64,000 bases of DNA, taken from positions 124,001 to 188,000 of the forward strand of contig CBFCWI010000001.1 in the NCBI GenBank assembly GCA_965601685.1, in the 5' to 3' direction. The stretch's first letter is position 1, and the number at the start of each line of letters is the position of its first letter. Source of the DNA: JANQJD01 sp965601685 (GTDB taxonomy: Bacteria; Pseudomonadota; Alphaproteobacteria; Rhodospirillales; Rhodospirillaceae). Made by a program: the position numbers and the translations under genes. The notes beneath the pieces are model-generated. The model had not been told where the DNA came from. It ran no database searches and worked only from the letters and a program-made list of their open reading frames with translations. Shown in pieces: positions 17,900 through 26,220 of this stretch.

Positions 17900-18841
17900 C
17901 TAGGAAAAGATCCGTAATGCGTCCTGCAGTCGACGAAAGGGAGACTGATCACTTGCCAGAGACAGATCACCAATCCGTCTGACACCCTCGCGACCGAAGC
18001 GCTCCTGGATCAACTCTCTCAGCCACTGCTCTGCCTGAGTCTGACGGGTCACACTCAGACGCCCGCTTTCACGCAGGAAGACAGCGTGAGAATCGATGTT
18101 GGCAATAACATGTTTAATACTTTGCCGTACAGAAGCTGCAACCAAAAGAATAGGAACTTTCCAAGGATCAAAGCCGTTGAGTTCATGATATACCAGGGAA
18201 AGAGCTGCCTGGACATCCGCCTGAGCCTGTACAGCAGGCTTGCCCATATCCGCTTTAGTCACAAGAACAATATGGGGAATCTCGACGATGCCTGCTTTCA
18301 TGAATTGCAACGAATCGCCCGACCCAGGCTGTATGCAGAACAGCACAGTATCGGCTACGCTAGCTATATCAGTCTCAGACTGACCGACCCCGACTGTCTC
18401 AATTAACACTATGTCATAGAGAGCACGCATCAACACCATACCAGAGACAGTCAGAGCTGCGAGGCCACCTAGCTTATCGCGGGCAGCCATAGAGCGGATA
18501 AAAAGTCCCTGATCCTCTGGATCAGTGGTGAGGCGCATACGATCCCCTAGAAGAGCACCCCCAGTCCGACGCGACGACGGATCAACGGCAATCACACCGA
18601 CTGTGCGATTCTGTGCGCGCCAATCGTTAATGAGGGAGCCCATCAGCGTAGATTTGCCCACGCCGGGTGGGCCCGTAATGCCTACCACATGACCAACCGG
18701 TGCCGCATAGGCAGCATCGAGTAGGGCCACTGTCTTCTCGGAATCTGGGGTACACTCGATCTGGGCGAAAGCACGAGCCACAGCCGCCTTACCGCCAGTT
18801 GCTAATACATGCAGAATCTCGTAGTCCAATAACTCTTCCAC
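17900..18841 (-). CDS. meaB: MeaB/ArgK-type G3E GTPase (methylmalonyl-CoA mutase chaperone)
   Basis: A 313-residue G3E-family GTPase. Visible motifs are the P-loop GPPGVGKSTL, DPSSRRTGGALLGDR, VLIETVGVGQSE and TKAD. MeaB proteins protect and reload B12-dependent methylmalonyl-CoA mutase. No mutase or cobalamin gene lies in the window, so the client is inferred from the family. The start is a GTG at 18841 with a weak ribosome site. Its position directly before cmk is unusual and marks where aroA has been separated from cmk. Confidence 0.92.
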   Translation of the reverse strand: MEELLDYEILHVLATGGKAAVARAFAQIECTPDSEKTVALLDAAYAAPVGHVVGITGPPGVGKSTLMGSLINDWRAQNRTVGVIAVDPSSRRTGGALLGDRMRLTTDPEDQGLFIRSMAARDKLGGLAALTVSGMVLMRALYDIVLIETVGVGQSETDIASVADTVLFCIQPGSGDSLQFMKAGIVEIPHIVLVTKADMGKPAVQAQADVQAALSLVYHELNGFDPWKVPILLVAASVRQSIKHVIANIDSHAVFLRESGRLSVTRQTQAEQWLRELIQERFGREGVRRIGDLSLASDQSPFRRLQDALRIFS

Positions 18842-18854
18842 TATCGCGTGTCTC

Positions 18855-18900
18855 TATGCTCGTGACCTTGGCGTTTAAAACACTCTATTATGCTCGTGAC
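18855..18900. repeat. Direct repeat of 12 bp
   Basis: TATGCTCGTGAC occurs at 18855-18866 and 18889-18900, a 34-nt period, in the spacer between meaB and moaC. Confidence 0.65.
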
Positions 18901-18942
18901 AGCAGGCCCACGCAAGATAGGTGAGAGACTTCTTCACAAGTT

Positions 18943-19479
18943 CTACTTCACGCCTGCATTGCTCCTTTCATAGATCCCTGATTTGCCACCACTTTTGTGA
19001 AGTAATCGGATATCAGTGAATCGCATACTACGGTCAATGGCCTTGCACATGTCATAGACTGCTAGAGCGGCAACGCTGACAGCGGTTAGGGCCTCCATCT
19101 CTGTGCCTGTTTGCCCAGTTGACCGAATAGTAGCAATGATCTCGACAGCATTGCGACTTGGCTCGCAGGTCAGGTCAATGCTTACAGCAGTCAGGGCGAG
19201 TGGATGGCATAAGGGCACGAGATCAGCCGTGCGCTTAGCTGCCATAATACCCGCTATCCGGGCTATAGAGAGAACATCACCTTTTTCAATAGTATTATTC
19301 ATAATACGGTGTAGTGTAACAGGCTGCATGAGTATCATGCCACTAGCAGTGGCAATACGCTCTGTGACAGCCTTTTCTGTGATATCTACCATGCTAGCCT
19401 TACCACTAGCATCAATGTGCGTTAGAACATTTCTCTCTTCTAGATTTTCCATCTCTAAACTCACACTCAAAACAAGCAT
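18943..19479 (-). CDS. moaC: Cyclic pyranopterin monophosphate synthase MoaC
   Basis: MoaC acts with MoaA in the first step of molybdenum cofactor synthesis, forming cyclic pyranopterin monophosphate. Motifs: LTHIDASGKASMVDI, LCHPLALT and TGTEMEALTAVSVAALAVYDM. At 178 residues it is slightly long; GAGG 9 nt before the ATG at 19479 supports this start, with Met at 19452 as an alternative. It lies 19 nt after trpC, the conserved trpC-moaC pair; moeA and lexA, which normally follow, are 5 kb away on the other strand. Confidence 0.95.
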   Translation of the reverse strand: MLVLSVSLEMENLEERNVLTHIDASGKASMVDITEKAVTERIATASGMILMQPVTLHRIMNNTIEKGDVLSIARIAGIMAAKRTADLVPLCHPLALTAVSIDLTCEPSRNAVEIIATIRSTGQTGTEMEALTAVSVAALAVYDMCKAIDRSMRFTDIRLLHKSGGKSGIYERSNAGVK

Positions 19480-19498
19480 GAACTCAACCTCAGCCTAT

Positions 19499-20320
19499 TC
19501 AGGCTGAAGTACTGTTATTCTCTTTTGTATTACCATTATAAAGAGCACGTGTAGCTTTAGATACATTTTTTGAGCGCATTAGCGATTCACCGATGAGAAA
19601 ACGGCGGATACCGACTCTAGCGAGGCGAGCGAGGTCTGCTGGCTGGCTGAGCCCACTCTCGGCTACGAGCACGCGATCAACGGGCACCAGGGCCGCTAGC
19701 CGCTCGCTCACTGTTATATCCACTCGCATGGTCATGAGGTTTCGATTATTGATTCCTAAGAGCCGAGAGTTTAAGTTCATAGCACGTGAGAGATCCTTTT
19801 CATTATGTACTTCTACTAATACATCCAAATCAAATTCGCCAGCCGCTGACTCCAGCTCGACCGCCTGACTGTCCGAGACAGCCGCCAGGATAATCAGAAT
19901 AGCATCAGCGCCAATTATCCGTGATTCCACTACTTGATAAGGATCAAGGAAGAATTCCTTACGCAGAATGGGTAGATCAACGGCAGTGCGCGCCTGGAGA
20001 ACAAAAGCATCATCGCCTTGAAAATAGGGACCGTCGGTCAAGACAGACAGGCAAGCAGCACCACCCGTGGCATATTCTTTAGCCAATGCCGACGGATCAA
20101 AATCGGTGCGGATCACACCAACTGAGGGCGAGGCTTTCTTGATCTCTGTGATGAGAGCGCTACCTCTAGTATAGACAACTCGATTGAGAGCGGCCGCGAA
20201 CCCGCGTGGTATAGCGGTCATCTTGGCCTGTCTCATGAGGGTAGATAGAGACACAGCAGCGCGTCGTGTGGCAATATGTTCGCGCTTGGTGGCGCAGATA
20301 CGGGCTAGCAGATCGGACAT
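19499..20320 (-). CDS. trpC: Indole-3-glycerol phosphate synthase
   Basis: Closes the indole ring in tryptophan synthesis. The 273-residue TIM barrel has the catalytic segments ITEIKKASPSVG, PILRKEFFLDPYQV, INNRNL and VAESGL. GAGGGG lies 8 nt before the ATG. trpD, which normally precedes it, is replaced by ccmB 36 nt away. The last 15 residues are polar with A/T-ending codons. Confidence 0.96.
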   Translation of the reverse strand: MSDLLARICATKREHIATRRAAVSLSTLMRQAKMTAIPRGFAAALNRVVYTRGSALITEIKKASPSVGVIRTDFDPSALAKEYATGGAACLSVLTDGPYFQGDDAFVLQARTAVDLPILRKEFFLDPYQVVESRIIGADAILIILAAVSDSQAVELESAAGEFDLDVLVEVHNEKDLSRAMNLNSRLLGINNRNLMTMRVDITVSERLAALVPVDRVLVAESGLSQPADLARLARVGIRRFLIGESLMRSKNVSKATRALYNGNTKENNSTSA

Positions 20321-20356
20321 TTCTACGTCCCCTCATCCAGTAAGTAAGCTCCGCCC

Positions 20357-21013
20357 TTACTCCAGTGCTTGTCGTAGGGCTGCCGCAGTAGCGAGTGAAC
20401 ATAATGGCAATGCTGTGCACAACAGCGCAGCCAAAATGAGCAACGGCATCTGCCGTCCCTCTAACCCCATGCTTGCCACCTCTACTGCCGCAACACCGAA
20501 GATCAATACCGGGATATAGAGTGGTAGTACTAATAGTGATAATAAAATACTACCACGGCGCGCCCCTAATACCAGTGCAGCTCCTACAGCACCAATAAGA
20601 CTCAGGGTAGGTGTCCCCAAAGCCATGGCTATGACCAAGGCTGTCACTCCTTTTGCTTTCATCTGCAAAAATACTGCTAGCAGCGGTGCAGCCACCGTCA
20701 ATGGCAGCCCTGTAGTCAGCCAATGGGCTATTACCTTAGCCAGCGTCACGGCTGTTAGGGGCAGTGGCACGAGGGCAAGCAAGTCCATGCTACCGTCCTC
20801 ATAGTCATTCTGGAACATACGATCGAGCGACAGCAGGGTAGCCAGAAGGGCCATCACCCATAGTACACCTGCACTGAGCCGCTCTAACACTTGAGGTTCA
20901 GGGCCGACACCAAGTGGAAACAGCATCACCGCCAGCACAAAAAAGCCCAGTACTAACAGGGTGTCAGTCCCTTGTCGGGATACCAACCTGAGGTCGCGAC
21001 GCACGATACACAT
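20357..21013 (-). CDS. ccmB: Heme exporter CcmB, permease subunit
   Basis: Membrane part of the CcmAB(CD) complex that releases holo-CcmE during cytochrome c maturation. About six hydrophobic segments and a length of 218 residues match the family, and YEDGSMDLLALVPLPLTAVTLAK is the typical cytoplasmic-loop signature (here at about residue 80). ATG at 21013 has GAGGG 5 nt upstream; a GTG at 21025 that overlaps the ccmA stop would add four residues. ccmC-ccmI are not in the window. Confidence 0.93.
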   Translation of the reverse strand: MCIVRRDLRLVSRQGTDTLLVLGFFVLAVMLFPLGVGPEPQVLERLSAGVLWVMALLATLLSLDRMFQNDYEDGSMDLLALVPLPLTAVTLAKVIAHWLTTGLPLTVAAPLLAVFLQMKAKGVTALVIAMALGTPTLSLIGAVGAALVLGARRGSILLSLLVLPLYIPVLIFGVAAVEVASMGLEGRQMPLLILAALLCTALPLCSLATAAALRQALE

Positions 21014-21021
21014 GATAGCCC

Positions 21022-21747
21022 TCACAGTCTGCTGCCCTTTCTTGGGTAGACCCTTTGTAGTGGATTGAAGGCAAAATCACGCATGTCTAACTGTCGTGCT
21101 TGTGGTAGATCTACTATCATGTGCGTTGAAAGGATGACCATACCGCCACGGGCCCGATGCGCGGCTATTATGTTCCCCAGCGCGGTTATAGAATCTTGAT
21201 CCAGAGCGGTAGCTGGTTCATCGAGTAGCCATAGATCTGCTGTGTCTAGAAGCAATCGTGCCAGGTTCACCCGCCGCTTCTGCCCAGCTGATAGCAGTCG
21301 GCCCGGCGTGTCAGCAAAGGCACTGAGACCAAAACAAGTCAGAGCTCGTGCCGTAGCTTCTGCCACCTGCTGCTGTCCAAGACCAGCCAGCCCGCCCCAA
21401 AATACCAGAGCCTCGGCGACTGAGAGAGCTGGCTTGATAGCATCTAGATGTCCTACATAGCGCACTGCAGCTGTGTAACGTTCAGGTGCGTCATCAATGG
21501 GCCGTCCTTTCCAGTACAACTCTCCTGTAGCAGGACGTGATAGTCCTGCCAGAAGTCGCAGGAGACTAGATTTACCACTACCATTTGGACCAAGCAGCAA
21601 AAGAGATTCACTAGGCTCAAGTGTGAAAGACAGACTAGCAAATACCATCCGTTCACCACGGAGACACGCTAAGTTTCTGCCTGCAAAGCCATATGGAGGA
21701 ACAGGGAGAACTGCTACGGATCGCGAATGTTTAAAAGCAGACATCAT
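21022..21747 (-). CDS. ccmA: Heme exporter CcmA, ATPase subunit
   Basis: ABC ATPase partner of CcmB in cytochrome c biogenesis. The 241 residues contain Walker A GPNGSGKSS (53-61), an LSAGQKRRVNLAR signature, Walker B LWLLDEPATALD and the switch histidine in STHM. About 20 extra N-terminal residues precede the domain, so the true start may be later. It is followed directly by ccmB and is divergent from guaB across a 203-bp spacer. Confidence 0.94.
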   Translation of the reverse strand: MMSAFKHSRSVAVLPVPPYGFAGRNLACLRGERMVFASLSFTLEPSESLLLLGPNGSGKSSLLRLLAGLSRPATGELYWKGRPIDDAPERYTAAVRYVGHLDAIKPALSVAEALVFWGGLAGLGQQQVAEATARALTCFGLSAFADTPGRLLSAGQKRRVNLARLLLDTADLWLLDEPATALDQDSITALGNIIAAHRARGGMVILSTHMIVDLPQARQLDMRDFAFNPLQRVYPRKGSRL

Positions 21748-21902
21748 GATTGTGATCGTAGGCAGAACATAGAAACTTTTCCCAACTTTCCCAATTGAAG
21801 GCCAACATCTCCAGACTGCTTTTGCCGCTAGTCGGACAACAGGCTATTAAACCATTGGGGCCTATCTTGGCATAGGCTAACAGATGTGTATGATACATCA
21901 TG

Positions 21903-21916
21903 CCATGGGCCCATGG
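21903..21916. promoter_or_regulatory. 14-bp perfect palindrome upstream of guaB
   Basis: CCATGGGCCCATGG lies 35-48 nt before the guaB start. Its position in the ccmA-guaB divergent spacer suggests a protein-binding site or a leader hairpin, but I do not recognise a known operator. Confidence 0.4.
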
Positions 21917-21934
21917 TGAGACTAACCAAGTGGG

Positions 21935-21951
21935 TGACACGGGAGGTGTCA
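21935..21951 (+). promoter_or_regulatory. Hairpin around the guaB Shine-Dalgarno
   Basis: TGACAC-GGGAG-GTGTCA forms a 6-bp stem whose loop holds most of the Shine-Dalgarno and whose last base is the A of the guaB ATG. Such a fold could modulate initiation. Whether it does is inference. Confidence 0.4.
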
Positions 21952-23423
21952 TGGAAGCGAAAGAAGCCCTAGCATTCGACGATGTGCTACTCGTGCCAGC
22001 CGAGTCCCATATCCTACCCTCCCAAGTCAACGTCCGCACACGCCTGACAAACTCCATTGAGCTTGGCATTCCCTTGGTGTCAGCGGCTATGGACACTGTG
22101 ACAGAACATGCCTTAGCCATTGCTATGGCACAAGCCGGTGGTATCGGTGTCATACACAAAAATATGGATATTGATGCGCAAATTGAGGAGGTACGCAAAG
22201 TCAAACGCTTCGAAGCTGGAATGGTAGTCAATCCGGTTGTGATACACCCTAAGCAGCCTCTGTCAGAGGCATTGGCATTGATGGTGAGCTATCATATCTC
22301 GGGAATCCCAGTTATTGAGCGCAACGGCAAGCTGGTAGGCATCTTGACCAACCGCGATCTCCGCTTTGCCACTAACATGGATCAGCCAGTCTCAGAGTTC
22401 ATGACTAAGGAGGCTCTCGTCACAGTGCGTGAAGGGGTCGGTCGCGATGAGGCGCGTCGTTTATTCCACCAGCATCGTATTGAGAAGCTGATTGTAGTCG
22501 ACGATGAGTATCGCTGTATCGGCCTCATAACCGTCAAGGATATGGAAAAGGCCCTCTCCTACCCAAACGCCTGTAAAGACGAATGTGGTCGGCTGCGGGT
22601 TAGCGCTGCTGTCGGCGTTGGCCAAGAGGGCCTGACTCGCGCTGAAGCCCTACTGAACGCCGGTGCAGATGTTGTAGTGGTGGATACCGCGCATGGTCAT
22701 GCGCAAAGGGTGATACAGGCCGTGCGTGATATCAAGGCCCTTGCCAATAGTGATGCTGATGCCCAGGTGATTGCTGGCAATATTGCCACTGCGGCAGGGG
22801 CTGAAGCTCTCATTACCGCTGGTGTCGATGCAGTCAAGGTAGGGATCGGGCCAGGGTCCATCTGTACAACCCGTGTCGTCGCAGGTGTTGGCGTGCCACA
22901 GTTCACTGCTGTCATGGAAGTCGCTGAGGTGGCACGTTGTCACGGTATTCCAGTCATCGCCGACGGCGGCATCAAGTCCTCAGGCGATCTCGCTAAAGCT
23001 ATTGCTGCCGGTGGTGATAGTGTTATGATCGGTTCGCTATTTGCTGGCACCCAAGAGGCTCCAGGTGAGGTGTTTCTCTATCAAGGACGTTCTTACAAAG
23101 TCTACCGCGGTATGGGCTCTCTTGGAGCCATGGCAAGAGGATCTGCAGACCGCTATTTCCAGGCAGATGTGTCACACAGCTTGAAGCTGGTGCCAGAAGG
23201 GATTGAGGGACGAGTACCCTTCAAGGGGCCGGTTGCTGCTGTTATCCACCAACTCGTTGGTGGCTTGAAGTCAGCGATGGGCTATACCGGCAATTCAGTG
23301 ATCGCTGATTTGCACAAGCATGCCAATTTTCGGCGAGTCACTGCTGCTGGCTTGCGCGAGAGTCACGTGCACGACGTGGCTATTACTCGAGAAGCCCCTA
23401 ACTATCGGCCAGAGAACTTCTAA
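21951..23423 (+). CDS. guaB: IMP dehydrogenase
   Basis: Oxidises IMP to XMP, the committed step to GMP. The 490 residues form the TIM barrel with two CBS domains inserted at about 95-205. The catalytic Cys305 is in the GPGSICTTRVVAGVGVPQ loop, and the flap residues follow in GMGSLGAM. The ATG at 21951 has GGAGG 4 nt upstream and begins MEAKEALAFDDVLL; the 17 residues before it in the open frame are unconserved. The usual downstream rsmB-guaA are missing. Confidence 0.97.
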   Translation: MEAKEALAFDDVLLVPAESHILPSQVNVRTRLTNSIELGIPLVSAAMDTVTEHALAIAMAQAGGIGVIHKNMDIDAQIEEVRKVKRFEAGMVVNPVVIHPKQPLSEALALMVSYHISGIPVIERNGKLVGILTNRDLRFATNMDQPVSEFMTKEALVTVREGVGRDEARRLFHQHRIEKLIVVDDEYRCIGLITVKDMEKALSYPNACKDECGRLRVSAAVGVGQEGLTRAEALLNAGADVVVVDTAHGHAQRVIQAVRDIKALANSDADAQVIAGNIATAAGAEALITAGVDAVKVGIGPGSICTTRVVAGVGVPQFTAVMEVAEVARCHGIPVIADGGIKSSGDLAKAIAAGGDSVMIGSLFAGTQEAPGEVFLYQGRSYKVYRGMGSLGAMARGSADRYFQADVSHSLKLVPEGIEGRVPFKGPVAAVIHQLVGGLKSAMGYTGNSVIADLHKHANFRRVTAAGLRESHVHDVAITREAPNYRPENF

Positions 23424-23746
23424 TCCTTTCCCCGGACAGCAGGGAGAGGAGCAACCAAGGCAAACAACGATGCTCCTGCCCACCCGTGGATGTATAATAC
23501 CCCTTTTACGAGAGTTGTCTATTGTGCTCTATTTATAATGGCATGATGGTAGAATTCTGTACAGGTACAGACTATAGACTTTATAATATACGAGTAAACT
23601 ACTTATGCATGTATAAAAATCTTGTAGTGCAAGTATTACAAAATACGACAAGGGAAGAGACGAGGATCATAAAGTTTAACTATGGAGTGTTGAAACTTTA
23701 CTAGGCCGAAAGTTCAATGATATCCTCGAGGTTTCGCTCTAGTACT

Positions 23747-23770
23747 ATAGAGGGACATCATAGAGGGACA
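23747..23770. repeat. Near-tandem 11-bp duplication
   Basis: ATAGAGGGACA occurs at 23747-23757 and 23760-23770, a 13-nt period, in the guaB-moeA spacer. Confidence 0.7.
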
Positions 23771-23916
23771 GCAAGGCTGATGGTCAATGTGCAACCATGG
23801 GTGCAGAGAGTCATTCCAGAGGAGTCAATTCCTAGTATCGCAAACACTAGTACGTTTCTAGCAAATCTTGCATATCTTGTTTCCATACGCCTGGAGAAAA
23901 ATCCGTGTTATGATTG

Positions 23917-23930
23917 CTGAACCTGTTCAG
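23917..23930. promoter_or_regulatory. Operator-like inverted repeat upstream of moeA
   Basis: CTGAAC-CT-GTTCAG is a perfect 6+2+6 palindrome about 90 nt before the moeA start. It contains GTTC/GAAC half-sites but not the alphaproteobacterial LexA spacing (GTTC-N7-GTTC), so the binding factor is unknown. Confidence 0.3.
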
Positions 23931-24019
23931 TAGATGTCTACTGCAAGTTATTTATGGCGTAGAAGAGTGAGGAATGACCTCCTGGTGAGGGTATGACTAG
24001 AAGCTGGACTAGAGGCGCT

Positions 24020-25231
24020 ATGATGATCTCAGTACAAGATGCTCGCTGTCGTATCATGACTCCATTGCGGCGGCTTGGGGCAGAGCTTGTCAGTCTACGC
24101 GAAGCTGCGGATCGGATTTTAGCCGTTGATATCGCTGCCCGCATCACCCATCCGCAAGCAGCGGTTTCCGCTATGGACGGCTACGCGGTCCGTGTAGTCG
24201 ATATCGCTCATAGACCAGTCACGCTGGCAGTCGTGGCCCAATCTGCAGCTGGTCACCCCGCTGGGCGCGGAATCGGCCCAGGGGAGGCTGTGCGTATCTT
24301 CACTGGTGCCGTCATTCCGGCTGGTGCTGATTGCATCTTATTACAGGAGGATGTTGAAACAGGCCCAGAGAAAAACATCATCGTACAGAAACAGACAACA
24401 ACAGGTTCCCATATCCGTCCAGCAGGCTCTGACTTTAAAGCCGGTGACGTCCTCCTACGAGCGGGTAGATGCCTAAGCTTTCGTGATATTGCCTTAGCCG
24501 CGGCCATGAATGTGCCGTGGTTCCCGGTGGTGCGTCGGCCACGAGTGGCGATTCTCTCTACAGGTGAAGAAATCCGCCTACCTGGGGAGAGCATAGGGCC
24601 AGGAGAGCTCATTGATTCTAACGGATTTGGCATCTCTGTTCTGATTGCTAGCCATGGTGGCGTGGCAGAGAACCTGGGGATGGCAAGTGACAACCGGGAT
24701 TCGCTCCTGTCTTTAGTAGAGGCGGCTAGGGGGGCAGATTTACTAGTAATCACTGGTGGAGTTTCTGTAGGAGAATATGACCTGGTACGAGAAGTTTTAA
24801 GTGAAGCCGGTATGATTCTTGATTTCTGGAAGGTGGCAGTACGACCGGGCAAGCCTCTGATGAGCGGCCACCTCGCTGGCATGCCAGTGCTTGGCCTGCC
24901 CGGTAATCCAGTTTCTGCGCTGGTCAGTGCAATCCTCTTTGTGTTACCAGCTCTGAATACTCTGCTCGGTCTGCCCGTACAGACTGGTGCTGAGCGGCAA
25001 AGCGGTGTGTTGACATGTAACTTACCCGCTAATGATTCACGGGAGGACTACCTACGTGCTATCTGTGTTCGCACAGATGATCATGTGCTTCATGTCACGC
25101 CTTTCGCGCAACAGGATAGTGCCATGCAGGCTATTCTAGCGAAGGCTAATTGTCTAGCTATTAGGCCACAGTATGCATCTTCTGCTAGAAGAGGTGATTC
25201 TATAGATATTATTATACTGGAATCTTTATGA
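24020..25231 (+). CDS. moeA: Molybdopterin molybdotransferase MoeA (copy 1, lexA-linked)
   Basis: MoeA inserts molybdate into adenylated molybdopterin. The 403 residues show the family motifs SAMDGYAV, GEAVRIFTGAVIPAGAD, LSTGEEI, VITGGVSVGEYD and GLPGNPVSA. ATG at 24020 has GAGG 5 nt before it; the frame also opens at 23993. Linkage to lexA downstream is the conserved alphaproteobacterial arrangement, so this is probably the ancestral copy. A second, diverged MoeA is encoded at 41043-42269. Confidence 0.94.
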   Translation: MMISVQDARCRIMTPLRRLGAELVSLREAADRILAVDIAARITHPQAAVSAMDGYAVRVVDIAHRPVTLAVVAQSAAGHPAGRGIGPGEAVRIFTGAVIPAGADCILLQEDVETGPEKNIIVQKQTTTGSHIRPAGSDFKAGDVLLRAGRCLSFRDIALAAAMNVPWFPVVRRPRVAILSTGEEIRLPGESIGPGELIDSNGFGISVLIASHGGVAENLGMASDNRDSLLSLVEAARGADLLVITGGVSVGEYDLVREVLSEAGMILDFWKVAVRPGKPLMSGHLAGMPVLGLPGNPVSALVSAILFVLPALNTLLGLPVQTGAERQSGVLTCNLPANDSREDYLRAICVRTDDHVLHVTPFAQQDSAMQAILAKANCLAIRPQYASSARRGDSIDIIILESL

Positions 25232-25341
25232 TCATCTCTCCTATTGAGCTGTATGCAGCATATAAGAGAACATTCAGGATACAGAATGAGAGCCTATCAC
25301 GAAGGGGCCAGGTGCTTAAGAGGCGCAACGAGGAGCGCGCT

Positions 25342-26043
25342 ATGCTTACAAAAAAACAGTATGAACTGCTGATATTCATCGACCGTCGTCTTAAAGCGGC
25401 AGGTGTCTCACCATCTTTTGATGAGATGAAAGATGCCCTCAGTCTGAAAAGCAAATCCGGTATCCACCGTCTTATCACTGGTCTGGAAGAGCGGGGTTTT
25501 ATTCGACGGCTACCGCATCGGGCCAGAGCTTTAGAGGTGCTGCGTCTGCCCGAAAATTTGGAGGAACAGCCTGTGCTTCCCCCCGTTTTCACATCGGACG
25601 TCATGCTAGGCGATTTTCGTCCTGCCCTGCCGGGCGCAAGGGTGGCAGTCGATGTTGGAGCGGTACAATTACCCCTGTATGGTAGGATCCCAGCTGGGAC
25701 ATCCATCGAGACTCTGCGTGATACCTCGACCATGGTTGATGTCCCAGCCTGTATGATTGGCAAGGGTGACGAGTATTATGCTCTGACTGTTGAGGGCGAC
25801 TCTATGGTCGAGGCGGGTATCCTGGAGGGAGACACGGTGCTGATTCGGCGTTGCGAAATGGCGGAGAACGGTGCCATCGTTGTCTCTCTAGTAGACGGCA
25901 CAGAAGTGACACTCAAACGTCTGCGCCGCAGTGGGGCATCCATTGCCCTTGAATCCGCTAACGGCAAATACGAAACGCGCATCTTCTGCCCTGACCGGGT
26001 TCAGGTACAAGGAGTCTTAGTCGGATTGCTGCGCACCTATTGA
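25342..26043 (+). CDS. lexA: LexA repressor
   Basis: SOS-response repressor that self-cleaves when RecA is activated. The 233 residues comprise an N-terminal winged helix (about 1-65, with LKSKSGIHRLITGLEERGFI as the recognition region) and an S24 peptidase domain. The cleavage site is Ala118-Gly119 (RIPAGT), the nucleophile Ser154 (GDSM) and the general base Lys192. ATG at 25342 has AGGAG 6 nt upstream; the longer frame from 25228, overlapping the moeA stop, adds 38 unconserved residues. I found no clear GTTC-N7-GTTC box just upstream. Confidence 0.96.
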   Translation: MLTKKQYELLIFIDRRLKAAGVSPSFDEMKDALSLKSKSGIHRLITGLEERGFIRRLPHRARALEVLRLPENLEEQPVLPPVFTSDVMLGDFRPALPGARVAVDVGAVQLPLYGRIPAGTSIETLRDTSTMVDVPACMIGKGDEYYALTVEGDSMVEAGILEGDTVLIRRCEMAENGAIVVSLVDGTEVTLKRLRRSGASIALESANGKYETRIFCPDRVQVQGVLVGLLRTY

Positions 26044-26101
26044 ACAGGCCATTCAAGCTACTCCTTCTCTGCACACAACGGAAGATTGCCTGATTCTCCT
26101 T

Positions 26102-26180
26102 GAGATGGTGAGATACGGGTGCTACATTCTTCCACATTCTTCCCATGCCTGCCAAACTACTGTGTAGCACAACCCATCTC
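26102..26180. repeat. Long interrupted inverted repeat between convergent lexA and mipZ
   Basis: Inner arms GTGCTACA (26119-26126) and TGTAGCAC (26163-26170) are nested inside outer arms GAGATGG (26102-26108) and CCATCTC (26174-26180). The arms are perfect but interrupted. It could fold into a large hairpin between the two convergent genes and act as a barrier to read-through, or mark an old inverted duplication. Confidence 0.5.
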
Positions 26181-26220
26181 CAGCCATTTTGTATGACGCT
26201 CTATCGACAGCGCGGCAACT

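Larger units (their letters stand above)
23424..24019. other. AT-rich gene-free region between guaB and moeA
   Basis: About 600 bp, A/T-rich especially at 23500-23700. No credible gene is seen; the short ORFs here lack any protein-like pattern. It contains an 11-bp duplication (23747-23770) and an inverted repeat (23917-23930). Confidence 0.5.

Noticed and set aside
24253..24882. 209-codon ORF antisense to moeA
   Set aside because: Shadow frame of a conserved gene; no motifs.
25228..25341. SOS box (GTTC-N7-GTTC) for lexA
   Set aside because: Only GAAC followed by an imperfect half-site is present; not enough to call.
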